Assembly: GCF_034087045.1 (NCBI RefSeq)
Contig: NZ_CP139247.1
Coordinates: 6,474,001-6,538,000, forward strand
Source of the DNA: Chitinophaga sancti
GTDB taxonomy: Bacteria > Bacteroidota > Bacteroidia > Chitinophagales > Chitinophagaceae
Reading direction: 5' to 3'
Length of the DNA stretch: 64,000 bases
Part shown: piece after piece, positions 54,501 through 63,480 of the stretch
Layout of the letters: the number at the start of each line of letters is the position of its first letter
How positions within the stretch are numbered: position 1 is the first letter of the stretch
The notes under the pieces: generated by a model
Database searches by the model: none
Told to the model about the DNA's origin: nothing
The model's input: only the letters and a program-made list of their open reading frames with translations
Made by a program: the position numbers and the translations under genes

Positions 54501-57500
54501 CTACTTTAACTTGCGCTACTACATCCATCAATCTCACAGCCTCTTCTAATGGCACGATTACATGGAATGGCTATAATGCTGGCACAAATTCAATTGCAGT
54601 AACTACTCCGGGTAAATACTATGTAACAGCTAAAGGCACGAATGGATGTTCAACCACAGATAGTGTGACAGTGACTCAGGATATCACCAAGCCAACTTTG
54701 GCGGTAACTGCACCAGCGACTTTAAGTTGCGCTACTACATCCATCAATCTCACTGCCTCTTCTAACGGCACGATTACATGGAATGGCTATAATGCGGGCA
54801 CAAACCCAATTGCAGTAACTGCTCCGGGTAAATACTATGTAACGGCAAAGGGCACGAATGGATGTTCAAAGACAGATAGTGTGACAGTGATTCAGGATAT
54901 CACCAAGCCGACTTTGGCGGTAACGGCGCCAGCAATTTTAACTTGCGCTACTACATCCATCAATCTCACGGCTTCTTCTAATGGCACGATTACATGGAAT
55001 GGCTATAATGCGGGAGTTAATCCTATTGCAGTAACTACTCCGGGTAAATACTATGTAACAGCAAAGGTTGCGAATGGCTGTTCAACCACTGATAGTGTGA
55101 CAGTGACTCAGGACATCACCAAGCCAACTTTGACGGTAACTACGCCAGCAACATTAACTTGCGCTACCACTTCTGTAAATCTTACTGCTTCTTCTAATGG
55201 CACAATTACATGGAATGGGTATAGCGCTGGCACAAACCAAATTGCAGTAACTGCTCCGGGTAAATATTATGTAACGGCGCGCGGCACGAATGGATGTTCA
55301 ACCACAGATAGTGTGACGGTGACTCAGGATATCACCAAGCCGACTTTGACGGTAACTGCGCCAGCAACTTTAACTTGCGCTACTACTTCAGTAAATATTA
55401 CTGCTTCTTCTAATGGTACGATTACATGGAATGGCTATAATGCGGGAGTTAATCCGATTACAGTAACTACTGCGGGTAAATATTATGTTACTGCAAAGGG
55501 TACGAATGGATGTACAGCCACAGATAGTCTGACTGTGACTCAGGATATCACCAAGCCGGCTTTGACGGTAACGGCACCTGCAACTTTAACTTGCGCTACC
55601 ACTTCTGTAAATCTTACTGCGAGTTCTAACGGCACGATTACCTGGAATGGGTATAGCGCTGGGACAAACCCAATTGCAGTAACTGCTCCGGGTAAATACT
55701 ATGTAACGGCAAAGGGCACGAATGGATGTACAACCACAGATAGTCTGACAGTGACTCAGGACATCACCAAGCCGACTTTGACGGTAACAGCACCTGCAAC
55801 TTTAACTTGCGCTACCATTTCTGCAAATCTTACTGCGAGTTCTAACGGCACGAATACATGGAATGGGTATAATGCGGGAGTTAATCCAATTGCAGTAACT
55901 GCTCCGGGTAAGTATTATGTAACCGCAAAGGGCACGAATGGATGTACAACCACTGATAGTGTGACAGTGACTCAGGACATCACCAAGCCGACTTTGACGG
56001 TAACGGCACCTGCAATTTTAACTTGCGCTACCACTTCTGTAAATCTTACTGCGAATTCTAATGGTACGATTACATGGAATGGCTATACCGATGGCACAAA
56101 CCCAATTGCAGTAACTGCTCCGGGTAAGTATTATGTAACAGCACGCGGCACGAATGGATGTACAACCACAGATAGTGTGACAGTGACTCAGGACATCACC
56201 AAGCCGACTTTGACTGCAACGGCGCCAGCTACTTTAACCTGCGCTACCACTTCTGTAAATCTTACTGCTTCTTCTAATGGTACGATTACATGGAATGGGT
56301 ATAATGCGGGAGTTAATCCGATTACGGTAACTAGTCCGGGTAAGTACTATGTAACGGCAAAGGGTACGAATGGATGTACAACTACAGATAGTGTGACGGT
56401 GACTCAGGATATCACCAAGCCGACTTTGACTGTAACGGCACCAGCTACATTGACTTGTACTACCACTTCTGTAAATCTTACTGCAACTTCAAACGGTACG
56501 ATCACTTGGAATGGCTATACCGCTGGCACAAACCCAATTGCAGTAACTGCTCCGGGGAAATACTATGTAACGGCAAAGGGTGCGAATGGATGTTCAATCA
56601 CAGATAGTGTGACAGTGAATCAGGATATCACCAAGCCGACTTTGACTTTAACGGCGCCTGCTCCTTTAACTTGTGCTACCACTTCTGTAAATCTTACTGC
56701 CTCTTCTAATGGTACGATTACATGGAATGGGTATAGCGCTGGTACAAACCCAATTGCAGTAACTGCTCCGGGCAAATATTATGTAACGGCTAAAGGTGCG
56801 AATGGATGTTCAACCACAGATAGTGTGACAGTGACTCAGGATATCACCAAGCCGACTTTGACTGTAACGGCGCCTGCTCCTTTAACTTGTGCTACCACTT
56901 CTGTAAATCTTACTGCCTCTTCTAATGGCACGATTACATGGAATGGCTATACCACCGGCACAAACCCAATTGCAGTAACTGCTCCGGGTAAATACTATGT
57001 AACGGCTAAAGGAACGAATGGATGTACAACTTCCGATAGTGTGACAGTGGCCCAGGACATCACCAAGCCGACATTAGCAATTACAACTCCTGCTCCTTTA
57101 ACTTGTACTACCACTTCTGTAAATCTTACTGCCTCTTCTAATGGCACGATTACATGGAATGGCTATACCGCCGGCACAAACCCGATTGCAGTCACTACAC
57201 CGGGTAAGTACTATGTAACAGCTCGCGGTGCGAATGGATGTACAACTTCCGATAGTGTGACAGTGGCCCAGGACATCACCAAGCCGACATTAGCAATTAC
57301 AACTCCTGCTACTTTAACTTGTGCTACTACTTCTGTAAATCTTACTGCCTCTTCTAATGGCACGATTACATGGAATGGCTATACCACCGGCACAAACCCG
57401 ATTGCAGTCACTACACCGGGTAAGTACTATGTAACAGCTCGCGGTGCGAATGGATGTACAACTTCCGATAGTGTAACTGTACAACAAAACATCTCCCCTG

Positions 57501-58531
57501 CTGCCAACGTACAAGCTTCAAACAATGGCCCACTGACCTGTACAAAAACAACCGTACAAATCACAGGCTCTTCTACATCATCCGATGTAACCTATAAATG
57601 GAGCGGCCCATCCAATTACACAGCTACAACAGCACAGGCGAATGTAACAACTGCAGGGACCTATACCCTAGTGGTCACTAACACACAAAACGGATGTACC
57701 GCCACCACCAACACCCCGGTCACTCAAAACATCACGCCACCAGCCAACATCCAGGCATCCAACGACGGCCCTCTCACCTGTCTCAAAACAAACGTGATCA
57801 TCACCGGTACCTCCTCCACAAACGGAACTACCTTCAGATGGACAGGGCCGAACAACTTTGTCGCCACCACCGCATCCGCCATTGTAACCACACCAGGTAC
57901 TTATACACTGTCAGTGACCAATCCGGACAACGGCTGCGTAGCCACCACCAATACACCTGTTATAAGTAATACCACTCCGCCTACTGCCGTTATCCTGCCA
58001 CCAGCGACAAATCCTGATCCGCTATCAGTAGACCTCCTGAGTGCACAAAGCGTTTCTAATGCCAACTACCAATGGTCATTAGTCTCCTCCGATAACAGCT
58101 GGTTGATACTCGACGGCGCTCAAACAGCCTCCGTCCTCTACCAATCAGGCAATCCAGATATCAGTGGCATATTTACTTTACAGGTGACCGACAAATCCAA
58201 TGGTTGCCAAAATACCGCTACATACACCTTGAACACTGTTTCCGCTGCTTTGCAACAAACAGCCGCTTCGCTTGAATACAACGCATATCCAAATCCATTT
58301 ACTGATCAATTATCCATTACATTCAAATCACCTGTAAATGGAAAAATATCAGTAGAGATCTACAATAATATGCAGGGTAACAGAGAAAGCCTCCTGTTCA
58401 ACGATTATGTAAAAGCAGGTGAAGTGCATAAACTCACATACAGATCAATTAACCTCCCCGCCGGCCTGCACTATTGTGTTATCCGTGCGAATGGTAAAGT
58501 TTACACTAAAAAACTAATCCTTATCAGATAA
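48551..58531 (+). CDS. Giant repetitive T9SS-secreted adhesin
   Basis: A 3326-residue protein (ATG at 48551; a GTG at 48530 would add seven residues). Signal peptide about 1-23. Three paralogous beta-rich modules (about residues 20-180, 345-500 and 660-815), each with Ig/PKD-like Y-x-W-T-G-P-N-G-F-T-S segments after it. Then 29 repeats of 72 residues with two conserved Cys each (likely a disulfide), more Ig-like domains, and a C-terminal T9SS type A sorting domain (Y-P-N-P-F-T-D-Q-L...K-L-I-L-I-R). It should be exported and attached to or released from the surface, perhaps in adhesion. Confidence 0.92.
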   Translation: MQKHFMLFLSVILLLAGTPLFATPECPIISGTFSGANGTTVDNSATGWYLDASKVLSTGYFAVKSNRLHAEELGGEGVWYSKVFSTAGYTDWQVAVKVTAEGDLNSTEYVKVYYKINGGAETLLDQRTGNFGTLDFTSAVLNGSTVQLVVRIYNYNNGGSQTSKYYIEQYRVFKEKGPCAGTGITVTATAGNNGVLNCSAPSLTLAATSSASGTTYNWTGPNSFTSTSQNPTVSTAGTYTVTGTSSAGTGTATVVVTENKVAPDLSATGGSLACATSVTLSASSAVANATYAWTGPNGFTSSSQKPTVSVAGSYTVKVTNPANGCTTSQTVQVTAGNAATTTWEENFTLSNGTNSDNGTTAWTVTSPSGSVFSVNNNEFKISGIGTTGEGVWTSGSIAMTGKTSVTVSGAVRSSVSTGAVMNDTGEYADYLRFYYKLNGGSEVLFYEKTSAINNHSTTNTTFSVSIPTGNTLQIVVRARATGTDEFYYFDNVKIAAIDPAVTLTTAVSGPVTCSSNAQITVTASGTVSSYAWTGPNGFTSTLQNPTVTAAGVYTVTGTLPSGCTVSATATVTENKVAPDLDAMGAVIGCMSSVVISASSTVANVVYAWTGPGGFTSSLQQPTVSVAGTYTVSVTNPANGCSTSKSVVVASSSTTPTVFWLEDFTLANGTTSDNGSTAWTIVSTGTGTTSVQNNEYKVSYTGAGETTWSSGVVDISGKTNVVISALLRSETASVNDAFETDDYMRVYYKLNGGAEVLVYEDYAGIGNTTTGTASVTVTAAGVSGSTLQVIIRARNSDPTERYFFDNVSLTGASTMSYPTAVATMADSLTCIKTSVVLTGSSSTTGVTYKWDGPNGYTSSLQNPTVSVAGDYILTVTNASTGCVGKDTVTVRQNVSKPGLVVSAPATLNCATTSINLTATSSGTITWTGYTAGVNPIAVTAAGKYYVTAQGANGCSSKDSVTVTQDITKPTLAVTAPATLTCATTSVNLTASSNGTITWNGYSAGVNSITVTSPGKYYVTAKGTNGCTSTDSVTVTQDITKPTLAVTAPATLTCATTSINLTASSNGTITWNGYSAGTNPIAVTAPGKYYVTAKGTNGCTTTDSVTVAQDITKPTLAVTAPATLTCATTSINLTASSNGTITWNGYSAGTNPIAVTAPGKYYVTAKGTNGCTTTDSVTVAQDITKPTLAVTAPATLTCATTSVNLTATSNATITWNGYNAAVNPITVTSPGKYYVTAKGTNGCSKTDSVTVIQDITKPTLAVTAPATLSCATTSINLTASSNGTITWNGYSAGTNPIAVTAPGKYYVTAKGTNGCTTTDSVTVTQDITKPTLTVTAPATLTCATTSVNLTATTNGTITWNGYIAGTNPITVTAPGKYYVTAKGTNGCSKTDSVTVTQDITKPTLTVTAPTTLTCATTSINLTASSNGTITWNGYSAGTNPIAVTAPGKYYVTAKGTNGCTTTDSVTVTQDITKPTLTVTAPATLTCATTSINLTASSNGTITWNGYSAGTNPIAVTAPGKYYVTAKGTNGCTTTDSVTVTQDITKPTLTVTAPATLTCATTSVNLTATSNGTITWNGYNAGVNPITVTSPGKYYVTAKGTNGCSKTDSVTVIQDITKPTLTVTAPATLTCATTSVNLTATSNGTITWNGYNAGVNPITVTSPGKYYVTAKGTNGCSKTDSVTVIQDITKPTLAVTSPATLTCASTSVNLTASSNGTITWNGYNAGVNPITVTSPGKYYVTAKGTNGCTTTDSVTVAQDITKPTLAVTAPATLTCATTSVNLTASSNGTITWNGYNAGVNTITITSPGKYYVTAKGTNGCTSTDSVTVTQDINKPTLTVSTPATLTCATTSVNLTASSNGTITWNGYSAGTNPIAVTAPGKYYVTAKGTNGCTTTDSLTVTQDITKPTLTVTAPATLTCATTSVNLTASSNGTITWNGYSAGTNSIAVTAPGKYYVTAKGTNGCTTTDSVTVAQEITKPTLTVTAPATLTCATTSINLTASSNGTITWNGYNAGTNSIAVTTPGKYYVTAKGTNGCSTTDSVTVTQDITKPTLAVTAPATLSCATTSINLTASSNGTITWNGYNAGTNPIAVTAPGKYYVTAKGTNGCSKTDSVTVIQDITKPTLAVTAPAILTCATTSINLTASSNGTITWNGYNAGVNPIAVTTPGKYYVTAKVANGCSTTDSVTVTQDITKPTLTVTTPATLTCATTSVNLTASSNGTITWNGYSAGTNQIAVTAPGKYYVTARGTNGCSTTDSVTVTQDITKPTLTVTAPATLTCATTSVNITASSNGTITWNGYNAGVNPITVTTAGKYYVTAKGTNGCTATDSLTVTQDITKPALTVTAPATLTCATTSVNLTASSNGTITWNGYSAGTNPIAVTAPGKYYVTAKGTNGCTTTDSLTVTQDITKPTLTVTAPATLTCATISANLTASSNGTNTWNGYNAGVNPIAVTAPGKYYVTAKGTNGCTTTDSVTVTQDITKPTLTVTAPAILTCATTSVNLTANSNGTITWNGYTDGTNPIAVTAPGKYYVTARGTNGCTTTDSVTVTQDITKPTLTATAPATLTCATTSVNLTASSNGTITWNGYNAGVNPITVTSPGKYYVTAKGTNGCTTTDSVTVTQDITKPTLTVTAPATLTCTTTSVNLTATSNGTITWNGYTAGTNPIAVTAPGKYYVTAKGANGCSITDSVTVNQDITKPTLTLTAPAPLTCATTSVNLTASSNGTITWNGYSAGTNPIAVTAPGKYYVTAKGANGCSTTDSVTVTQDITKPTLTVTAPAPLTCATTSVNLTASSNGTITWNGYTTGTNPIAVTAPGKYYVTAKGTNGCTTSDSVTVAQDITKPTLAITTPAPLTCTTTSVNLTASSNGTITWNGYTAGTNPIAVTTPGKYYVTARGANGCTTSDSVTVAQDITKPTLAITTPATLTCATTSVNLTASSNGTITWNGYTTGTNPIAVTTPGKYYVTARGANGCTTSDSVTVQQNISPAANVQASNNGPLTCTKTTVQITGSSTSSDVTYKWSGPSNYTATTAQANVTTAGTYTLVVTNTQNGCTATTNTPVTQNITPPANIQASNDGPLTCLKTNVIITGTSSTNGTTFRWTGPNNFVATTASAIVTTPGTYTLSVTNPDNGCVATTNTPVISNTTPPTAVILPPATNPDPLSVDLLSAQSVSNANYQWSLVSSDNSWLILDGAQTASVLYQSGNPDISGIFTLQVTDKSNGCQNTATYTLNTVSAALQQTAASLEYNAYPNPFTDQLSITFKSPVNGKISVEIYNNMQGNRESLLFNDYVKAGEVHKLTYRSINLPAGLHYCVIRANGKVYTKKLILIR
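51233..57496 (+). repeat. 29 tandem 216-bp repeats within the adhesin gene
   Basis: From the first K-P-G-L to the last Q-N-I-S, 29 x 216 bp equals exactly 6264 bases with no length variation. The consensus begins K-P-T-L-x-V-T-A-P-A-T-L-T-C-A-T-T-S and has the second Cys in N-G-C. Some units are nearly identical in DNA (3 and 4; 10 and 11), showing recent unequal exchange; the first and last are the most diverged. Confidence 0.95.
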
Positions 58532-58886
58532 AACCTATGAGCCTGTATCTAAAATTGAAGTCAATCCAAAATGTTAAAAAGTTTTGGGGGTATTTCAAAA
58601 AGATACAGGCTCTTCCTATTCAGAATCATTACAGATAGGTGCCACGCCAACAACAACTATCGACATCATTCTATACTGGTTCACTATAGAAACTGCTGTC
58701 GCAATAACAAATGCTAAGGACAGAATACTATACCCGATCATTTTAGAATAGGTGCTACGTTAGCATATACTATCGACATCATTCTATATTATTGGTCCAC
58801 TATAGAAACAGCTGTCGCAATAACAGATTATAAGGACGTCTTTTTATGTATGACACATCCCCTTTATTCAACTAAATCCCTGGAAA
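58532..58886. repeat. Intergenic region with a 113-bp duplication and inverted repeats
   Basis: gagcctgtatct (58540-58551) pairs with agatacaggctc (58601-58612), enclosing ccaaaa/ttttgg (58566-58571, 58582-58587): a nested hairpin that may terminate the adhesin transcript. Two imperfect copies follow (about 58634-58720 and 58748-58838), offset 113-116 bases, sharing ctatcgacatcattctata and ctgtcgcaataaca. No gene is apparent. Confidence 0.65.
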
Positions 58887-61800
58887 ATGAAACGTACCCT
58901 TCTATTATTATTCCTATGCCACCTCTCTGTCAGCTGGATGTACAAACCTACCCAACGCGCAGACGTAATCGCCATGGATGAATTAGTAAGAGCAGAAGAA
59001 GGTGGCCCCAACGGCATCCTCTCCTTCCACCTGCTAAACGGAACAACAGCACCCAGCGATATCACCATCACCTACTCCGTCAATGCCACCGTATCAGATC
59101 CGGCCATCAACGGCGTAGACTACACCACCCTCTCAGGTACCATTATCCTCAAATCCGGTTCTTCAGAAGCTCAACTGATCATCGACGTCAATGACGACCT
59201 CCTGATCGAAGGAGACGAAAGCATTGAAATCGGTCTGCTATCCGCAACTGATGCCGACGGCATCAGTTATCTCGGTACACAAAGAACCTTAACCGCTAAA
59301 CTAATCGATAACGACAACCGCCTGGCCATTACCAAAACAACTGATGGAAAAGAACTCGGCAGCGGAAACGCCAGCAATGGTGAATTTAAAATCAGCCTTC
59401 CGGGCACGCTTACTTTTAATGAAGACATCCTGGTGAAATATACCATTGATGGCGCCAGCTCTGCCACCGGAGGTGCCGGGACTAACTTCGACTACAATAA
59501 CACCAATATGACAGGCGAAATCATTCTACCTGCCAATACTAACAACATAGCACTCCCTGTCCATGTAAATGACGACAACATCGTTGAACCCACCGAAACC
59601 GTCCAGGTGACCCTGCAATCCGTCAACCTCTCCTCTTCAGGAACAATGACTTTTTCTGCCAGCTCTTCCGCTGTTGTAAATATTGAAGATGACGATGTTA
59701 ACATCCCTATCGGTATTCAGTCTGCCACAAACGGTAAAGAACCCGGTGGTACCGGCAATGATGGTAGTTTCACCATCGGTTGGCCCAATGGTACTTATAC
59801 TACAGGCTTTGTGCTCGTGAGATTCACCATTACCGGCACCGCCACTAATGGAACAGATTATACAACTATCACCCTCACTAAAAATATTCCTGCAGGTACC
59901 AGCAATGTTCCAATTGCTGTAACTGTTAAAGACGATAACCTGATCGAAGGTTCGGAAACCGTCATTCTCACCATCACAGGATTCTCTGTTGGAACAGGCG
60001 TACCTGCACTCACCACAGGGACCAGCGTTGGCACTGTTACCATCGCTGACGATGATTTTATGGCTTCGCAACAATGGAAGTCAGCCAGCTACACAGGAAC
60101 TGCAGTAATGGCTGGTGACGTGATTACTTATTCTCTTCATGTGCGCAACACTGGAAATGTGGTGTTGAATAATGTTAAGATCACGGATACAGTTCCTGCT
60201 CATACTGTTTTTAATAATGCGGATGAAAGTATATCTCCTGATGGGGTTGGCAAACTTACATGGACTATTCCTGCTATCGCCGTAGGCACTACCATCACCC
60301 GAAACTTTTCTGTAACTGTGGCTAACGATCTGACTGGCGTCACCAATATTACCAATACCGGAAATGTTGATAATGGCGATGGTACAGGCAATCATCCTAC
60401 TACCCCACCAGATCCGTTAAATCCTAATGAGCCGCAATCCAATCCGGACCCTAACGACCCATCGACAGATGTTCCCGTTGATAATGGCGGTAAACAATCT
60501 GTGAGCTGGAAAAGTACTGACTTCACAGGCATCGCCAAACCCGGTGATGAAATCATTTATCATATTCATGTTCGTAATACAGGACATGTAGCCCTTACGA
60601 ATGTGATCGTTACCGATGCCATTCCTGCCTATACCGAATTTGTTAGTGCAGATGAAAGCATTACTCCCGTGAATGGAAAACTGACATGGACGATTACCGG
60701 TATTCCAGTAGGCGCCGCAGATGTGATCAGAAGTTTTACGGTGCGTGTTGTGAATGATCTGACAGGTGCTACCAGCATTACGAATACCGCTGGTGTAGAT
60801 GATGGTGATGGCAGTGGCGAACATCCTACTGCACCTCCGGATCCTTCCAATAATGATAATCCAAAATCCAATCCTGATCCTAACGATCCCTCCGTGGATA
60901 TTCCGATAGACAATGCAAAAAAATCTCTCAACTGGAAAAGCGCTGCTTATACCGGAACAGGCTCAGGAGGCATGGTTAAGACAGATGATGAAATCACCTA
61001 TACAATACACGTCAGGAATATTGGGAATGTTGCATTGAGCAATGTGATCATCACCGATACGATACCGGCATATACCGTATTTGTAAGTGCTGACGAAGGC
61101 ATTACTCCCGTGAATGGTAAACTAACCTGGACCATCACTGATATTCCCGTTGGCGCTGCTGATGTGACCAGAAGTTTTAAAGTAAAAGTTGCAAAGGACC
61201 TCACGAATGCCGGGTACATTACCAACACCGGGTATGTAGACAACGGCGATGGCTCAGGCGATCATCCGACTACGCCATCCACCACAGGTAACCCGAATGA
61301 ACCTATGACGAACCCGGATCCAAATGATCCATCCACCGAAATCCCTGTTGATAATGGCAAACAATCCCTGAACTGGAAAAGCGCCACCTATACACCTACC
61401 GGACCCAAAGGCGGTGTGACTACCGGTGATGAAGTTACTTACACCATTCACATCCGCAACAATGGGAGTATTAAACTCGTCAATGTAAAGATTACGGACA
61501 CGATTCCTGCCTATACCGATTTTGTCAGTGCAGATGAAAATATTCAACCCGTTAATGATGTACTGGTCTGGACCATTCCGGAAATAGCTGTGGGGGCTCC
61601 GGATGTAACGAGAAGCTTTAAGGTAAAAGTAACTACCGATCTGACCGGCGCCACCTTTATCACCAATACTGCTGCCGTGGACAATGGCAATGGCAAAGGA
61701 GATCAGCCAACGATTCCTGCCGATCCGGGAGACAATGATAATCCTGCTGCTAATCCGCCACCGGGTCCGTCTACGAACATCTCTGTAGACACTGTGGTAA

Positions 61801-62477
61801 ACTGGGTCACCTGGAAAGTAGCTACCCCTGCCAGTAAAAAAGATAAAGTAATGCCTGATGAAGAACTGACCTACCAGATCTATATCAGAAATACAGGTAA
61901 TACTGCTATTGAAAATATCAAAATAACGGATGCTGTTCCTCAGTATACTACCTACATCAGCGCTACTGCTAATGGCACGTATAGTGAAAGCGATAATACG
62001 GTAGCCTGGAATATTCCTGCTATCCCTGTAGGTAACACAGCAGAAGTATCTATGGTTGTAAAAACGATTGATAATCTAGACAGCATTCCTGTCATTACCA
62101 ATACCGCTACCGTTACGGATGGCACCAACTCAAAACCTACGGCTGGTTGTGACCCGGCAGTAGCTGGTTGCAGTGGGGATCCAGGCACTATCATCGAAAC
62201 AACACCGGGAAAAACAATATTGTCTTTTGCCAATGCCATGAGTCCGAACGGAGATGGCAAGAATGATTTCTTTGTGATCAAAGGACTGGAAAAATATCCA
62301 CCTGCTCCCCTGTTCGTTTTCAACCGCTGGGGCGATATGGTGTTCCAGTCAAAAGGATATCACAATGAATGGGATGGTGCTGGATTAAGCGAAGGCGTAT
62401 ACTACTACAAACTGGATGTAGACGAAGGTGATGGAGTAAAACAATATAAAGGATGGGTCATCTTAAAAAGAAACTGA
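58887..62477 (+). CDS. T9SS type B surface protein with Calx-beta and DUF11 repeats
   Basis: A 1196-residue secreted protein. After an N-terminal hydrophobic segment come three Calx-beta domains (about 25-390; D-D-L-L-I-E-G-D-E-S and V-N-D-D-N motifs), five DUF11 domains (about 395-1090; each with I-T-Y-x-I-H-V-R-N-x-G and I-T-D-T-I-P-A-Y-T), and a CHU_C gliding-motility-associated C-terminal domain (A-M-S-P-N-G-D-G-K-N-D, then V-F-N-R-W-G, ending G-W-V-I-L-K-R-N). The latter is a type B T9SS signal. Two bases separate its stop from the PorP/SprF-like gene. Confidence 0.93.
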   Translation: MKRTLLLLFLCHLSVSWMYKPTQRADVIAMDELVRAEEGGPNGILSFHLLNGTTAPSDITITYSVNATVSDPAINGVDYTTLSGTIILKSGSSEAQLIIDVNDDLLIEGDESIEIGLLSATDADGISYLGTQRTLTAKLIDNDNRLAITKTTDGKELGSGNASNGEFKISLPGTLTFNEDILVKYTIDGASSATGGAGTNFDYNNTNMTGEIILPANTNNIALPVHVNDDNIVEPTETVQVTLQSVNLSSSGTMTFSASSSAVVNIEDDDVNIPIGIQSATNGKEPGGTGNDGSFTIGWPNGTYTTGFVLVRFTITGTATNGTDYTTITLTKNIPAGTSNVPIAVTVKDDNLIEGSETVILTITGFSVGTGVPALTTGTSVGTVTIADDDFMASQQWKSASYTGTAVMAGDVITYSLHVRNTGNVVLNNVKITDTVPAHTVFNNADESISPDGVGKLTWTIPAIAVGTTITRNFSVTVANDLTGVTNITNTGNVDNGDGTGNHPTTPPDPLNPNEPQSNPDPNDPSTDVPVDNGGKQSVSWKSTDFTGIAKPGDEIIYHIHVRNTGHVALTNVIVTDAIPAYTEFVSADESITPVNGKLTWTITGIPVGAADVIRSFTVRVVNDLTGATSITNTAGVDDGDGSGEHPTAPPDPSNNDNPKSNPDPNDPSVDIPIDNAKKSLNWKSAAYTGTGSGGMVKTDDEITYTIHVRNIGNVALSNVIITDTIPAYTVFVSADEGITPVNGKLTWTITDIPVGAADVTRSFKVKVAKDLTNAGYITNTGYVDNGDGSGDHPTTPSTTGNPNEPMTNPDPNDPSTEIPVDNGKQSLNWKSATYTPTGPKGGVTTGDEVTYTIHIRNNGSIKLVNVKITDTIPAYTDFVSADENIQPVNDVLVWTIPEIAVGAPDVTRSFKVKVTTDLTGATFITNTAAVDNGNGKGDQPTIPADPGDNDNPAANPPPGPSTNISVDTVVNWVTWKVATPASKKDKVMPDEELTYQIYIRNTGNTAIENIKITDAVPQYTTYISATANGTYSESDNTVAWNIPAIPVGNTAEVSMVVKTIDNLDSIPVITNTATVTDGTNSKPTAGCDPAVAGCSGDPGTIIETTPGKTILSFANAMSPNGDGKNDFFVIKGLEKYPPAPLFVFNRWGDMVFQSKGYHNEWDGAGLSEGVYYYKLDVDEGDGVKQYKGWVILKRN

Positions 62478-62479
62478 TC

Positions 62480-63469
62480 ATGCGTACACTGATAGTTTTA
62501 TTATTGTTCACAGGGGCATTGCAATCAACTGCACAGCAGAATGTGCAGTTCAGTCAATACATTTTCAATGGCCTCAGTGTAAATCCTGCATATGCAGGAT
62601 ATAAAAATGCGTGGTACCTGAATACGATCTACAGGCAACAATGGACGGGGTTACCCGGTGCCCCCCGAACGGCCGGCGTTTCATTTGATGGGCCGTTACG
62701 GCAGGATAAGGATAAGGCAGGAATGGGCCTGGGCGTACAGTTAATGGCTGATATGTCAGGGCCGCAACAGGCATATTCTCTTTATGCCTCTTATTCCTAT
62801 CAGATTCCGCTGAATGCGAATCGCACACAACACCTGAGTTTCGGTCTGGGTGTTGGCGTGGCTCAATATCACCTGGATGGTGAAAGTCTTCAGTACTTTG
62901 ATGCGGAGGACCCCACCTTCCCGGGTGGAGGTGTCAATGCCCTTACTCCTGATGCCCGCTTTGGCATTTATTATCATTCCCCTTCCTTTTTTATCAGTGT
63001 ATCGGCATTGGATCTCTTTAGCCAATACCTTACGGCTGACTATAAATGGAAAGGATATAATTATGAAAACATCCGGAAGACAACCCACCTTTATCTTTCA
63101 ACCGGTTGTATGCTGTCATTGTCAGATCAGTTGCAGCTCAAGCCGTCCGTCATGGTCAAAGATGACCTGAAAGGTCCGACAAATATAGATTTCAATGCCA
63201 TGCTGCTAATAGATCGTGTTTTTTGGATAGGCGGTTCCTATCGTACCGCATTGCCGGTATGGCGTAAAAACCTGTCAACGGGTCTGGAAGCAAAAAATGC
63301 GGCCAGTGCGCTTGTCGAATTTTATGTTTCTGACAACTACAGGATCGGGTATGCATATGATCTGAATCTGAATGAGCTGGCGGATGCACAGGGTGGCTCG
63401 CATGAAATTTCGATAGGTATTTTATTTCGTCCTAAAAGGTACAGTGTATCAAGTCCACGGTATTTTTAA
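62480..63469 (+). CDS. PorP/SprF-family T9SS membrane protein
   Basis: A 329-residue outer-membrane protein with a signal peptide (ending S-T-A-Q-Q) and the family start Q-F-S-Q-Y-I-F-N-G-L-S-V-N-P-A-Y-A-G-Y-K. It is a beta-barrel-like protein with a P-K-R-Y-type end. PorP/SprF paralogues partner with type B substrates, and this one directly follows such a substrate, so it is probably its dedicated secretion or anchoring partner. I start at the ATG at 62480 because an upstream start would overlap the preceding gene and lacks a signal peptide. Confidence 0.93.
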   Translation: MRTLIVLLLFTGALQSTAQQNVQFSQYIFNGLSVNPAYAGYKNAWYLNTIYRQQWTGLPGAPRTAGVSFDGPLRQDKDKAGMGLGVQLMADMSGPQQAYSLYASYSYQIPLNANRTQHLSFGLGVGVAQYHLDGESLQYFDAEDPTFPGGGVNALTPDARFGIYYHSPSFFISVSALDLFSQYLTADYKWKGYNYENIRKTTHLYLSTGCMLSLSDQLQLKPSVMVKDDLKGPTNIDFNAMLLIDRVFWIGGSYRTALPVWRKNLSTGLEAKNAASALVEFYVSDNYRIGYAYDLNLNELADAQGGSHEISIGILFRPKRYSVSSPRYF

Positions 63470-63480
63470 AATAAGAAAAG

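Noticed and set aside
51233..57496. CRISPR or satellite DNA
   Set aside because: The 216-bp units stay in one reading frame and encode a consistent two-Cys domain within a signal-peptide and T9SS-tailed protein.
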